Source of the DNA: a virus
Virus record (IMG/VR): IMGVR_UViG_3300029787_000012
Span: 30,185 to 90,647 of that record
Reading direction: 5' to 3' (one strand)
Length of the DNA stretch: 60,463 bases
The notes below the pieces were generated by a model. The model saw nothing but the letters and a program-made list of their open reading frames with translations, had not been told where the DNA came from and did no database searches. The position numbers were made by a program, and so were the translations under genes. The first letter of the stretch is position 1. Each line of letters starts with the position of its first letter. Positions 1 through 8,723 of the stretch are shown piece by piece.

Positions 1-2136
1 CGCTACGTTTGATAAGTTAAAGTTTAATGTATCTCCAACACTTATAGTTACTCCTGCATTGTTACCACTAACATTACCATTTCTATCAGTTCCATTTAAT
101 GTGTAATATGAAGCACTAGGTGCGGTTACTGTTATATTGTAAGTGTTTGATACTGAACCACCAGATCCCGCTGTAGATCCAGTTGTTCTCAACTGACATT
201 TCTTACCAACATTTCCTAGGAAATGAGAAGAGTCAGCAGGGTTGAACTTTATCTCTAAGAAATTATTTCCTGCTAAAGTTACATATGGATTGTCTATTAA
301 TTTCTTATCTTCTATACTATTAGTTGGATAGTATGTGGATGAACCTTTTCTTATATCTCCAGTAGCATCAGTGGTTCTACAGAAAGTTTTAAATGTTCCT
401 GTTAAATTATTTGTAGTGAGTGTGTATCCATTTGCACCACACCACGCCAGAGCAATACCAGCAACTAAAGGTGCTGAGAATGATGTACCACTTATAACTG
501 TATAGTTACTTGCACTTGTCTGAGGTGTGTTTGCTAACCAATCATATTGTGGAACTAAGATTCTAGAACCTGGTGCTACTAATGTTACGCCAGCACCATA
601 GTTTGAGAAGTTTGCCCATCTATCATTATACTCAGTTGCACCAACAGATACTTTATTTTGATTTGCATCTACATTGTTTATACCACCATTGGTATTGTCA
701 GCATATCCTGCAGTCCTTGAACCAGCAATACACTTTGCTTGTATAGGTCCTGCAAAGGCATCCGCACTATTTTTAAATCCATTACCAGCTGACCTTACAA
801 TAATAATATTGTATGTGCTTGATATAGTTCCTTCAATGTCGTCTAATAACTCTTCATCAGTTCCACTGTCGGAACCAGCGTCATTTAATTCAACGTAAGG
901 ATAATTCTGTGTTGGTATAGTAGGACCAAAGGATGAGTTGATAACAGCTGGACGATTACTACCTTTATAATTTGCATTACCACTGGTGTTGTGATCTATA
1001 ACTGCCTGATAAGCACTAAGTATGTTCGTATAAGATGCTGATAATGTACTATCAAATGCCTTAAGTGCATATATCTTTGATCTCTTTGACACGCCAGCAG
1101 TTCTCCCAGCCGCCAAAATAGCACAGTGAGTACCATGTCCATTGTCATCTTCGTTATTAGATCCATAACCACCAGCATAATGTGATAACTGGAATACTCT
1201 ATAGTTCTGTTGTTCTGTAGTACCGTTTAAGTCAGATACAAAGTTTGGGTCATATAGTTCAGAATGTAATGCTGCGTTGTTACCTGTAGGTCTACTTGCT
1301 CCTCTTACACCAGTATCAATGACGTATAGGTCAGCACCTTCACCTTGCTGACTGTAACTAAATTGTCTGTTTAAATATTGCCTATCTTGTTTTGTAATTC
1401 TATCTAAATGCCAGTAGTCAAATATGTTTATGGTACCATATTTGTTTGGAGACGCACCATAACGTCCCATTCCAGCAGTAGTTACATTGTAAAAATATAG
1501 TATAGATGGTGTCGCAGAACTTACTACTAATTCTACTGATGCACCAGCTTGTCCTGCAGTTCCTGATGTAGTTACACCTGTATTGAAAGATACTCCCCCA
1601 GTAGTATGTGTGCCATCTGGAGTTATAGAGAATAACATTGGGTGACCAGCGTTAGATGAATCACTCTGATCAAAAGTATATGTTGCTCCGTCTAAGAAAC
1701 CAGTTTGGTTTGCGTATGTTGTATATGAACCACCTTGTGTCTGTGAAAATACGAACAAATCGTTTCCACTCGTAGAGTCTACTTTGACATATATTGTACC
1801 TGTTCCACTTCCTGTTAAGGATCTAGTATTACTAGTTGTATTGTTTTCTCCAGTAGAGTTTAGAGTGGTAGACCCACTAGTTACAGTTGTTAACTGAGAC
1901 TCTTGTATTGGATTACAAGAAATTCTATTCTCATCCCATGTTGCTTTCTTAACAACATTTAATGCTCTGAGTTGATCCAAGATAACGCTCTCATATCTCT
2001 CAGGACAATCAAACGATACTATGGAAAAAGTTTTAAAATATTCTACAAAGGTTAAGTAACCATATAATTTCAAGATTGCTGACGTTGCAGAATCTAGACT
2101 ATAGTTATCACTGACCCTTACTATTACCCTCTTCAT
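1..2136 (-). CDS. Subtilisin-like (S8) serine protease with inserted cupredoxin-like domain, partial
   Basis: The gene starts at ATG 2136 and is open for 712 codons to the window edge, so its C-terminus is missing. Residues 1-75 resemble an I9-type propeptide or inhibitor domain. Residues about 105-215 form a beta domain of the cupredoxin-like type seen in other phage fibres (TYTFDQSDSSNAGHPM ... LYFYNVTTAGMG). The S8 catalytic domain follows with all key residues: Asp274 in VIDTG, His334 in NGHGTHC, oxyanion Asn452 in SAGNG, and Ser552 in SGTSFSAP. After about residue 600 comes another beta-rich segment. The gene is last in the minus-strand structural block, after fibre genes, which suggests a virion or late protein that cleaves phage or host-surface proteins. 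The family assignment is sure from the triad; the biological substrate is inference. No signal peptide is evident. Confidence 0.93.
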   Translation of the reverse strand, partial: MKRVIVRVSDNYSLDSATSAILKLYGYLTFVEYFKTFSIVSFDCPERYESVILDQLRALNVVKKATWDENRISCNPIQESQLTTVTSGSTTLNSTGENNTTSNTRSLTGSGTGTIYVKVDSTSGNDLFVFSQTQGGSYTTYANQTGFLDGATYTFDQSDSSNAGHPMLFSITPDGTHTTGGVSFNTGVTTSGTAGQAGASVELVVSSATPSILYFYNVTTAGMGRYGASPNKYGTINIFDYWHLDRITKQDRQYLNRQFSYSQQGEGADLYVIDTGVRGASRPTGNNAALHSELYDPNFVSDLNGTTEQQNYRVFQLSHYAGGYGSNNEDDNGHGTHCAILAAGRTAGVSKRSKIYALKAFDSTLSASYTNILSAYQAVIDHNTSGNANYKGSNRPAVINSSFGPTIPTQNYPYVELNDAGSDSGTDEELLDDIEGTISSTYNIIIVRSAGNGFKNSADAFAGPIQAKCIAGSRTAGYADNTNGGINNVDANQNKVSVGATEYNDRWANFSNYGAGVTLVAPGSRILVPQYDWLANTPQTSASNYTVISGTSFSAPLVAGIALAWCGANGYTLTTNNLTGTFKTFCRTTDATGDIRKGSSTYYPTNSIEDKKLIDNPYVTLAGNNFLEIKFNPADSSHFLGNVGKKCQLRTTGSTAGSGGSVSNTYNITVTAPSASYYTLNGTDRNGNVSGNNAGVTISVGDTLNFNLSNVA

Positions 2137-2167
2137 TCTGTTGGTACAATAAGTCCTTCAGATATAT

Positions 2168-2509
2168 TTATGTACTACTGTCGTTTGCCTTTGCTAATAG
2201 TTTCTGAACCTCTGCTTCTCTTACAGATTCCATCATCGTTTCAACAGGTTTCACAAACTTTAAGTCGTGTTTTTCATCAAACTCAAATTTAGTCCTGAGA
2301 TGGGTTCTATTTCTTTCCACTATGATATGATAGTAATTACCATATACATTTTTGGTAAATCCTATTGATATTATTTCTCTACCATCGTAGAACTCCCCTA
2401 CTTTGTAGGGGCAGGTCTCCAACGTGCCATCAAACTTTGTTGCAGGTTGTCTTGATGCTACGTGTTCTAGTTTCCTAGCTTCACTCGACGGGAACGACTT
2501 CCTCTTCAT
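2168..2509 (-). CDS. Hypothetical protein, 113 aa
   Basis: I do not recognise this protein. It has a basic N-terminus, a central beta-rich segment (residues about 35-80, YKVGEFYDGREIISIGF and following, alternating hydrophobic pattern, possibly SH3/KOW-like) and an acidic, helical C-terminus. Its start overlaps the end of the preceding coiled-coil gene by 29 bases, so the two are probably translated together. It lies between the 2OG oxygenase and the subtilase and is read in the same direction. A small accessory role in the late cluster is possible, but no function can be given. Confidence 0.7.
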   Translation of the reverse strand: MKRKSFPSSEARKLEHVASRQPATKFDGTLETCPYKVGEFYDGREIISIGFTKNVYGNYYHIIVERNRTHLRTKFEFDEKHDLKFVKPVETMMESVREAEVQKLLAKANDSST

Positions 2510-2666
2510 CTGGTTTCTTTAGTGTCATTTGTAATGCTTCAACAGCACCTTCCAATCTCAATACTTGTTCTTTACGAGTTGCAAGTGCTTTTTCCATCTC
2601 AACGATTGTTGCTTTTTGTTCCTTAAGTTGATTGGTGAAGTCTTTCACCATTGTTTCAGCGTCCAT
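2481..2666 (-). CDS. Small coiled-coil protein, 61 aa
   Basis: Nearly the whole protein (residues 3-50) is a heptad-patterned helix (FTNQLKEQKATIVEMEKAL and on), ending in an acidic Pro/Glu/Val tail (DEEEVVPVE). Short coiled-coil proteins of this kind sit between tail genes in many T4-like marine phages, and two more occur in this window (27651-27872 and 30150-30359). It begins 24 bases downstream of the oxygenase stop and overlaps the next gene. The role is unknown; oligomerisation or assembly help is an inference. Confidence 0.72.
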   Translation of the reverse strand: MDAETMVKDFTNQLKEQKATIVEMEKALATRKEQVLRLEGAVEALQMTLKKPDEEEVVPVE

Positions 2667-2690
2667 AGTTTAAAATGATAAGTGTACTAT

Positions 2691-3401
2691 TTAGTGTAGA
2701 AATGCATTGAAGGTTAGGCGGTCTACATCCCATCCCTCTTGTCTAAAATATGGCGAGTGCCACATTCTACCTTCATAAACAAGGAGAGTATTGAATTCGT
2801 GTTTTTCAACATGGTACCTCTCCCAATGTTTAGTTTTGTATTTTGATGGATCAAAGTTAACATATGCATTTACTTTGTTAACTATCCGTTCTATCCGATA
2901 ATTTTTATCAGATGAAACAAACTCCTCATCATACTCAGCGTGTCTCCAAAATGCAGTACCGTTATCAGTATCTTCCATTTCTTCATCATAGTTTAATGCT
3001 AACACAGCAGCGTAGTGTGTGTCATCCGTATGAGGTGTAAGACTACACATTCTACATTTCTTTTCTACTTCGTAACTTTGAAATGTAAAATGAGAGAACT
3101 CTGGATCCTTCATTACCTTCTTAGATGCTTCAAAATAATTGTTTAAGATAAATCTAAACTGAGGTAATAATTGATTTGAAACATGTCCCAATCTAGAAAC
3201 ATAACCTGGCAAATTAGAAAACTCACCACCGACAGTAGATACATAATCTGCTGCCATAGCGTATGCCCTAACTTGCTCTGGGTTAACAAAGAAATTTTTT
3301 ATCTTAATAACTCTGTTCTTTGCTTTACCTATATGAAGTTGTTCTACTTCCCAATCTTTTGGGTGTAGGGAATTTAATATCTTTGGATCAATTATTTTCA
3401 T
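2691..3401 (-). CDS. 2-oxoglutarate/Fe(II)-dependent oxygenase-like protein
   Basis: The 236-residue protein carries the facial triad of 2OG-Fe(II) oxygenases: His124 and Asp126 in TPHTDDTHY, distal His215 in GRMWHSPYF, and a candidate 2OG-binding Arg228 in VDRLTFNAFL. The spacing and the C-terminal jelly-roll strand ending FNAFLH fit the DUF6445/prolyl-hydroxylase-like group common in marine T4-like phages. It should use 2OG, O2 and Fe(II) to hydroxylate a substrate. The substrate cannot be read from sequence. Its ATG overlaps the stop of the U32-methyltransferase gene in an ATGA arrangement, so the two enzymes are translationally coupled and may act on the same target. Family confidence is high; substrate is unknown. 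Confidence 0.85.
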   Translation of the reverse strand: MKIIDPKILNSLHPKDWEVEQLHIGKAKNRVIKIKNFFVNPEQVRAYAMAADYVSTVGGEFSNLPGYVSRLGHVSNQLLPQFRFILNNYFEASKKVMKDPEFSHFTFQSYEVEKKCRMCSLTPHTDDTHYAAVLALNYDEEMEDTDNGTAFWRHAEYDEEFVSSDKNYRIERIVNKVNAYVNFDPSKYKTKHWERYHVEKHEFNTLLVYEGRMWHSPYFRQEGWDVDRLTFNAFLH

Positions 3402-5182
3402 ACTGTTTCTAACTGAGATGCATTTCTGTCTTCACCAAAATAATCTTTAATCAATTTGTCTTTACGTAAAACAAGAACATGTAGTCCATTCCACCAGTGA
3501 GTAGGATTCTCTATGACTCCACTTAGTATCCTTCTTTCAAAAAATACTTCTAACTGGTTCTCTTGTATAAAAGTAACTGTACTCTCAACAACACCATCAA
3601 AGTTGGCATCATCTACTACGAGTATGAACTGATCATCTAAGAATGGAAGAACATGGTTCAAGTTGTTCATCTGTTCCATCATATCATGATTTGCATCATA
3701 AAACAATATGTTAGGTTTAACACCATCAAAGTCTTCTTCTGTTAGTTCATCAATAGATGCTTTGACAAATGCTGCATTACCATTCTCATACTTTTCCCAA
3801 TAGTTTACTAGAGTATCATATGGGTTCCCAACCTCTGTCCACCTTATATGGTCTGTCAGGGGTCTTACATTAGACTCTGAGAAGTCATCTACTCCAATAC
3901 ACTTAACATTATTATTCATAGTTGCAGCAAAGAATGTGCTTCCAACATGAGTTCCAAGTTCTAGATATACTGCATCCTCGTGAGAACATAGACTGTTAAG
4001 GAAATGTCTAACACGATTAGAAGTTAATCCCATCGGTTCAAATCCATCAGGATTGAAGTTAGAGTTCTCTTGCATACCGTCATCTATAGCATTCAATACT
4101 CTCTGTACATACTCATCCATATCTACAGGTCTATCTTGTTTTTTAAGATGTGCATTAACAACATTTTCACAGTAGTTGCAATCCCAACAATCAAATCCAC
4201 AAGTCTTTATCTTCTCTCTCCATAAAGCAATAGGACTATCTTTTACAAGAAGGTCATCCATATACTTATTAAACTCTGGAAACATTGTTTCTATTTTTTC
4301 ATTGCCCCAAGCAGAAATTATATCCATGGACTCTTTGAGTTTCATAGCATTTTCTCTACCGTGCATTTTAAATACATCAATACCAAGATCCAAAAATTCA
4401 TTCCAATCTGATTTCCAAGGAGGTAAATTAGCTGCTTTCAGTGCGTGAGAGTTATCTTCTATATCCCACTTAGCACAAGAGTTTGTACTGATAGGATCCA
4501 TAAAGTATTGTGGAGTATCTTTTGTTCTTGTGCTATTGAAATGATAGTGTTCGTCCATCATAGAACAACCACCCCAACAACCCTCGTTAGTTAAAATTGA
4601 TAACTCTACAGGTTTGCCAATAGATGCACAGTATTCTTTTGCTTTTTTTATTTTTAATAGAGCATTCTTATCTCTCATCAAATCTCTATCTAAATTGATG
4701 TAATGGAATCCTGCTTCCGCAAGAGACACAACTTCATTTGCTCTACTTACATTTCTAAGTATTGTATTCTTAATCTTTAATTCTGGAAATTCTTTTTGTA
4801 AGATTCCTGTAGCAACCCAACTAGTATGTGGTATAGTTACTATCTTGACACCCGCTTCATATAGTTGCCTAAAATTTTTGACAAACAAATCCAGATGTTC
4901 TAAGTCTGGTCTTACGTAGATATTATTGAACGTTGCTGATAATGGTATACCAGTCTCTTGATGAATAGCATATGCATTATAAAACAATTGAACTGGGTCA
5001 CCTTGAAATACATCACCCATAGCATCCTGATTAAAAGGAGGCATCCTACACGTGAAGTATAAGTCAACAATATATTCTTTATGTCTTTTCAACCAAGGTA
5101 TGAATACATCCTCAGCATATCTCGAATCAATCTTTGGGTTTATTGGAAGACTGAAGACGGATTTTTTCTTTGGGGATGTCAT
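3398..5182 (-). CDS. U32-like Fe-S-type domain fused to class I SAM methyltransferase
   Basis: The 594-residue protein has two parts. Residues about 15-365 form a TIM-barrel-like domain resembling U32-family proteins (LSATFNNIYV, AGVKIVTIP, AEAGFHYINLDRD). It has clustered cysteines that could hold an Fe-S cluster: C202 and C206 in NEGCWGGCSM, C236 in NSCAKW, and C328, C332, C335, C338 in TCGFDCWDCNYC. Residues about 385-575 are a class I SAM methyltransferase of the Methyltransf_24 type: motif I YLELGTHVGST at 406-416, acidic D431/D432, FYDANHD at 494-500, and DDAN at 524-527. The start overlaps the preceding gene by 56 bases and the end overlaps the 2OG oxygenase. The domain reading is from motifs; the combined reaction is unknown. 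The N-terminal part may not be a peptidase, since several U32 members (UbiU/UbiV, RlhA) act in O2-independent or RNA hydroxylation. Confidence 0.75.
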   Translation of the reverse strand: MTSPKKKSVFSLPINPKIDSRYAEDVFIPWLKRHKEYIVDLYFTCRMPPFNQDAMGDVFQGDPVQLFYNAYAIHQETGIPLSATFNNIYVRPDLEHLDLFVKNFRQLYEAGVKIVTIPHTSWVATGILQKEFPELKIKNTILRNVSRANEVVSLAEAGFHYINLDRDLMRDKNALLKIKKAKEYCASIGKPVELSILTNEGCWGGCSMMDEHYHFNSTRTKDTPQYFMDPISTNSCAKWDIEDNSHALKAANLPPWKSDWNEFLDLGIDVFKMHGRENAMKLKESMDIISAWGNEKIETMFPEFNKYMDDLLVKDSPIALWREKIKTCGFDCWDCNYCENVVNAHLKKQDRPVDMDEYVQRVLNAIDDGMQENSNFNPDGFEPMGLTSNRVRHFLNSLCSHEDAVYLELGTHVGSTFFAATMNNNVKCIGVDDFSESNVRPLTDHIRWTEVGNPYDTLVNYWEKYENGNAAFVKASIDELTEEDFDGVKPNILFYDANHDMMEQMNNLNHVLPFLDDQFILVVDDANFDGVVESTVTFIQENQLEVFFERRILSGVIENPTHWWNGLHVLVLRKDKLIKDYFGEDRNASQLETV

Positions 5183-5906
5183 GTTTCACTTCAGATAATT
5201 GAGGATTAGTTTCCTCAGGTGTTGTAATTTCAGAACCATTTATTTGCGGAGGAGTAAATTTACCACCCTCCATGATGTTAGCAACAGATCCACCCATTGC
5301 TTGTCTCATCTTTTCTACTCCTGCTCCAATAAGAGCAGAGTGGTGTACAGCTCCAGATAAGACTTGGACTTGATCATCAGGAGGTAGATTCATAATAGAA
5401 TCCATGTTACCAGTGCCAACGTGTCCAAAAGAAATCATATCGCAAGCAGCTTGTTTTGCCATACGACTGATCCAGTATTTCTTATCTTCCTCCTCATTGG
5501 TATCTAGATAATACTCTACTCCTTTAGATTTGTCTACCATCTCTTCCAACTGACCTGTAAAGTTAGCAATCTCTCGTTTACATACTAAAACTTTTTGCTC
5601 CCAGATAGTTCTATCGTAGTGAGCTTTCTCAATTTCAACTTCAACCATTTCCTTATCTAAAGGATCAGTCGCCAGTTTTAATTGTCTATTGAGTTTTTTA
5701 ATATCAATAGCGTTCTTGTCAAGACGATACTGTAACTCCACTCTAGTGTTGTCTCTAGACTGTAGTTCTAGCAATGCTTGCTGTACTTTTTTAAATGGTG
5801 TTATCTGTGTCCCAACTACAAAATTCTGGTTTTGATATTTAGTTTGTCCACCTTCTAATTTGTACGAATGTTCTATCCAACCCTTTTCAGAATCCGAAAG
5901 TTCCAT
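5127..5906 (-). CDS. Conserved T4-like marine phage protein with coiled coil, 259 aa
   Basis: This matches a protein type I associate with cyanomyovirus genomes, with a typical opening (SEKGWIEHSYKLEGGQTKYQN) and a conserved core (KYWISRMAKQAACDMISFG, GTGNMDSIMNL, DDQVQVL). Residues about 38-130 are strongly helical with heptad character; the C-terminal 50 residues are low-complexity, rich in Pro, Thr and Asn. It overlaps the upstream 315-residue gene by 20 bases and the downstream enzyme by 56 bases. No catalytic motif is visible. A structural or scaffold-like role is possible but unproven. Confidence 0.82.
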   Translation of the reverse strand: MELSDSEKGWIEHSYKLEGGQTKYQNQNFVVGTQITPFKKVQQALLELQSRDNTRVELQYRLDKNAIDIKKLNRQLKLATDPLDKEMVEVEIEKAHYDRTIWEQKVLVCKREIANFTGQLEEMVDKSKGVEYYLDTNEEEDKKYWISRMAKQAACDMISFGHVGTGNMDSIMNLPPDDQVQVLSGAVHHSALIGAGVEKMRQAMGGSVANIMEGGKFTPPQINGSEITTPEETNPQLSEVKHDIPKEKIRLQSSNKPKD

Positions 5907-6834
5907 AAGCTAGTTCTCCATCAAGTCGTTTTTGATTTTCATCAATACGTCCTAACTTCTGACCCTGCTTAATCGGCATTCCAACATTCAAGTAATCTTC
6001 GTACAAGATGTTCATATCCCACATATTATCACAGTTCCTGATCTGGGAACGTATTGCATGATATTTGCCTAATAATGAGGCGTAATCTATAAGGTATTTA
6101 TCATGGTTTTTGAGGACTCTTTTTACAAGTTCTCCTTTCTGCATTCCTCTCGTCATGCATAAGATATCTATAAAGGGAGTCTTCGAGTTCTCATCTTCGG
6201 TAAACCGTCTAGCTTCTTCAAGTTGATATAACCAACTCTCTGATTCTACATCACAACAATTTTTAAAGTTCTTAAATCTTAAATCAAACTCGTGTTCAAT
6301 AACTAAGATTGCTTGCTTCTTCATGTAAGAAAGAGCGAGTTGTATATTTTTAGATTCAACTTTTTTCTTTTTCTTAACATGTACCATCTCACCTTTGTCA
6401 TTCATTTCCATGACATAATCTTTATAGTGAGATCTCACCTCTCCTTGGAATCGTGGTGCGTTTAAAAATTCTTTCTCATCTAATTCGATATATCTCTTGA
6501 AGCAAGATTTAACTGTCTCAAAGACAAGTTTGTTCATCTTGACAGTAGTTACATTATGAAAATTAAATACAACTGAATATGTTGTAGAGTGTGGTTTTAT
6601 ATCTGCCATCCTCAATGTATCCTCGTGGATAAGCATATAGATATAACCTTCTTTAATTTTTTCTTTGTCCTTAATAAACTTCTTAGTCTCTAATTCTAGA
6701 GGATGCTGAGGTACATATTTTGGACGTAAGAATTCCTCATCTTGTATAAGATCAGCAGGGATTCTTTTTTTCCACGCAGTATCTTCCTTCTCCTTTAGGA
6801 AGTTTCTGTTGGTTACAAATCTATTATTCTCCAT
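5887..6834 (-). CDS. Conserved phage protein of unknown function, 315 aa
   Basis: This is a charged, mostly helical protein, with a Lys-rich stretch near residue 155 (HVKKKKKVESKN) and a C-terminal region (LLGKYHAIRSQIRNCDNMWD, DYLNVGMPIKQGQKLGRID) of the kind conserved in cyanomyoviruses. I see no nuclease, ATPase or transferase motif. It lies between a 53-residue protein (11-base overlap) and the 259-residue coiled-coil protein (20-base overlap), which implies one transcript and coupled translation. The position at the distal end of the tail-fibre block suggests a late function, perhaps assembly, but this is inference. Confidence 0.82.
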   Translation of the reverse strand: MENNRFVTNRNFLKEKEDTAWKKRIPADLIQDEEFLRPKYVPQHPLELETKKFIKDKEKIKEGYIYMLIHEDTLRMADIKPHSTTYSVVFNFHNVTTVKMNKLVFETVKSCFKRYIELDEKEFLNAPRFQGEVRSHYKDYVMEMNDKGEMVHVKKKKKVESKNIQLALSYMKKQAILVIEHEFDLRFKNFKNCCDVESESWLYQLEEARRFTEDENSKTPFIDILCMTRGMQKGELVKRVLKNHDKYLIDYASLLGKYHAIRSQIRNCDNMWDMNILYEDYLNVGMPIKQGQKLGRIDENQKRLDGELAYGTFGF

Positions 6835-6985
6835 TTACCTGTTTCTTCAATGCATCAAATTCCTTTCTCAAGTCTTCATGCTCTTTCTTTAAGATCATGA
6901 ATGCCTGATAACTTGCGAAATCTGGTTGATTAAAATACATCAACGCATCGCTTCCTGTTTTAATACTTACATTTCCTGTTGACAT
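6824..6985 (-). CDS. Small helical protein, 53 aa
   Basis: The reading frame is open up to 7030, but the start at 6985 (MSTGNVSIKTGSDALMYF) is chosen because its ATG overlaps the stop of the 459-residue fibre-like gene as TAATG. This coupling is used repeatedly in the window. The C-terminal half is a Lys/Glu-rich helix (LKKEHEDLRKEFDALKKQV) with coiled-coil character. It is probably an accessory to the fibre protein encoded just upstream; no function is known. Confidence 0.7.
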   Translation of the reverse strand: MSTGNVSIKTGSDALMYFNQPDFASYQAFMILKKEHEDLRKEFDALKKQVNGE

Positions 6986-8364
6986 TACTGATACCTCAAT
7001 CCTGTTACTGCAAATGCTCCAGTGAAACATGCACCAGAGGATTGTCCCTGATGACCTTTAGGTTCTGCTTTAAATCCTAAAACAACGTCTCCATCTGTAG
7101 CGTGGAATCTCTTCCAAGTTCTATTGTTCTGATAACCTCCACCACCTCCTGCGTAGTTACCCATACAGTAACCCCAGTCTTGACCCATACACATATTTTC
7201 TTCACCAGAAGATATATCTACTTGGTTGAATGCACTACCTATTGATGAAGTTGTGACATCGTTAAATTTGAGCCATGGTAGTGTAACATTATTACCGTTA
7301 CCATGATAGCAGAAACCCCACTTGGTTGACAAGTCTTTCTTCCAACCATCTCCACCCCATCCAGATAAACTGTAGGATGAAACAGACTCATTACTAAACT
7401 GTACATATCTTGCGTTACCAGTATCACCAAATAGATGACATCTAGTTTCACCTTCTGATCCAGTAGCACCACCATTACCAAAACCGTTACCTAGTCTTGT
7501 AGACATTTCAGTAACAAAGTTTAGTCTCTGGATAGAACCAGGACCTCCACCAGCAGTGTAACCTCTTTGTGTTTGTTGACCTGAGGCACAGCCAGGATCG
7601 TCTGTACTGTCCCAACTGTCTATTGATGCACCAATACTGTCTGGAGTAGAGTTATATGCATCGCCATGTCCGTATGTTCCATTAGGACCAAAAGATCTAT
7701 TAGTTCCAGTGTGTAGGTTAATACTACTTACCGCTTGTCCAGAACCACCGTATGAGTTCTGTGTACCGTAAACATATCCGTTAAAGTCACCGAAGTTTCC
7801 ATCAACATATGATGCTGCTCTGTCTAACTGGTCACCACGACAAATAGTTACGTCTGTTGCTTGATATATCTGATTAACTGTTCTCCATGGATTTGATCCT
7901 CTATAACCACCAACCAAATATCCATGTGTGAAAATACTTCTGTATAAGAATGAAGAACCAACTGTGATATTATATGTGCTTCCAGTATATGTGTACCATT
8001 GTCCTTCTCCACTATAAGGATTATAGTTTCCAGAACTTACAGATGGGTTCTGTGCGTTAGCAGATCCAGTATCTGTGTTGTAAGGACCGAAGTTATTAGT
8101 ACCATAACTTCCTTGAAATGCTGCTTGACTAGATTCTGATGCTGCTGCTGTTCCCCAGAAAGCATTTTTACCATCAGACATTAAAATACCACCCGCAGTC
8201 TTAGGACTTTGAGATGGTAGTGTTTCAAATAAAACACCGTTCTGTAATAAATCACCAGTAAAATTTATGTTACCAGTAACATCAATGTTCTTTGGTATAG
8301 CAACTGTACTACCACTAGAGGTAACAGTATTTACTTGTGTAGTAGCAGCATTTAACTGTGACAT
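6985..8364 (-). CDS. Fibre-like / repeat-propeller virion protein, 459 aa
   Basis: The N-terminus (IPKNIDVTGNINFTGDLLQNG, then a GGILMSDGKNAFW segment) is the beta-strand attachment type used by marine phage fibre proteins. The body has repeated Gly-, Asn-, Tyr- and Trp-rich blocks (SYGTNNFGPY, WRTVNQIYQATDVTICRGD, GYTAGGGPGSIQRLNF, KWGFCYHGNGN) at about 45-60 residue spacing. This suggests a kelch-like or similar propeller. It ends in a compact beta segment (CFTGAFAVTGLRYQ). It is flanked by a 116-residue accessory gene and a small helical gene. A distal fibre or host-recognition role is inferred from composition and position. Confidence 0.78.
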   Translation of the reverse strand: MSQLNAATTQVNTVTSSGSTVAIPKNIDVTGNINFTGDLLQNGVLFETLPSQSPKTAGGILMSDGKNAFWGTAAASESSQAAFQGSYGTNNFGPYNTDTGSANAQNPSVSSGNYNPYSGEGQWYTYTGSTYNITVGSSFLYRSIFTHGYLVGGYRGSNPWRTVNQIYQATDVTICRGDQLDRAASYVDGNFGDFNGYVYGTQNSYGGSGQAVSSINLHTGTNRSFGPNGTYGHGDAYNSTPDSIGASIDSWDSTDDPGCASGQQTQRGYTAGGGPGSIQRLNFVTEMSTRLGNGFGNGGATGSEGETRCHLFGDTGNARYVQFSNESVSSYSLSGWGGDGWKKDLSTKWGFCYHGNGNNVTLPWLKFNDVTTSSIGSAFNQVDISSGEENMCMGQDWGYCMGNYAGGGGGYQNNRTWKRFHATDGDVVLGFKAEPKGHQGQSSGACFTGAFAVTGLRYQ

Positions 8365-8367
8365 AAT

Positions 8368-8718
8368 TTACTCGGTATATTTCTCTTTAATTGCCTTAAT
8401 TGTTTTATACCAATTACCATCTTTACCAGGCATTAGTCCTGCATCCATATCTTTCCACAACAAATTTAATTGTTGTTCTACACTCAGTTCTTCATAGTCT
8501 AATCTTCTTAGAAAATGGTGATCTGGTTCTGAATATATTTTTGGAATTACACTCCCGTTTGATGGTTCATAGGTAAAATCAGGAGGTTGCATTCCCTCAA
8601 TAGTTTCATCAGGAATATCTTTCCAGAAGTAATCTTCGTGTGTTTCAAAACACTCGTCTTCAGTCATAACAAACTGACAAACGTTATTATTGCTTTTGTT
8701 AATTAATGCGAAACTCAT
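8368..8718 (-). CDS. Small tail-fibre-associated protein, 116 aa
   Basis: This is an acidic, soluble-looking protein between a glycine-rich adhesin-like gene and a fibre-like gene. It has an N-terminal beta hairpin (SFALINKSNNNVCQFVM), a Pro-rich middle and a helical C-terminus (LDYEELSVEQQLNLLWKDMD, then WYKTIKAIKEKY). Small proteins with this type of C-terminal W-x-x-I pattern commonly sit beside fibre genes in T4-like marine phages. A fibre chaperone or adaptor role is possible. I do not see a named tail-fibre-assembly motif, so function stays open. Confidence 0.72.
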   Translation of the reverse strand: MSFALINKSNNNVCQFVMTEDECFETHEDYFWKDIPDETIEGMQPPDFTYEPSNGSVIPKIYSEPDHHFLRRLDYEELSVEQQLNLLWKDMDAGLMPGKDGNWYKTIKAIKEKYTE

Positions 8719-8723
8719 AATCT

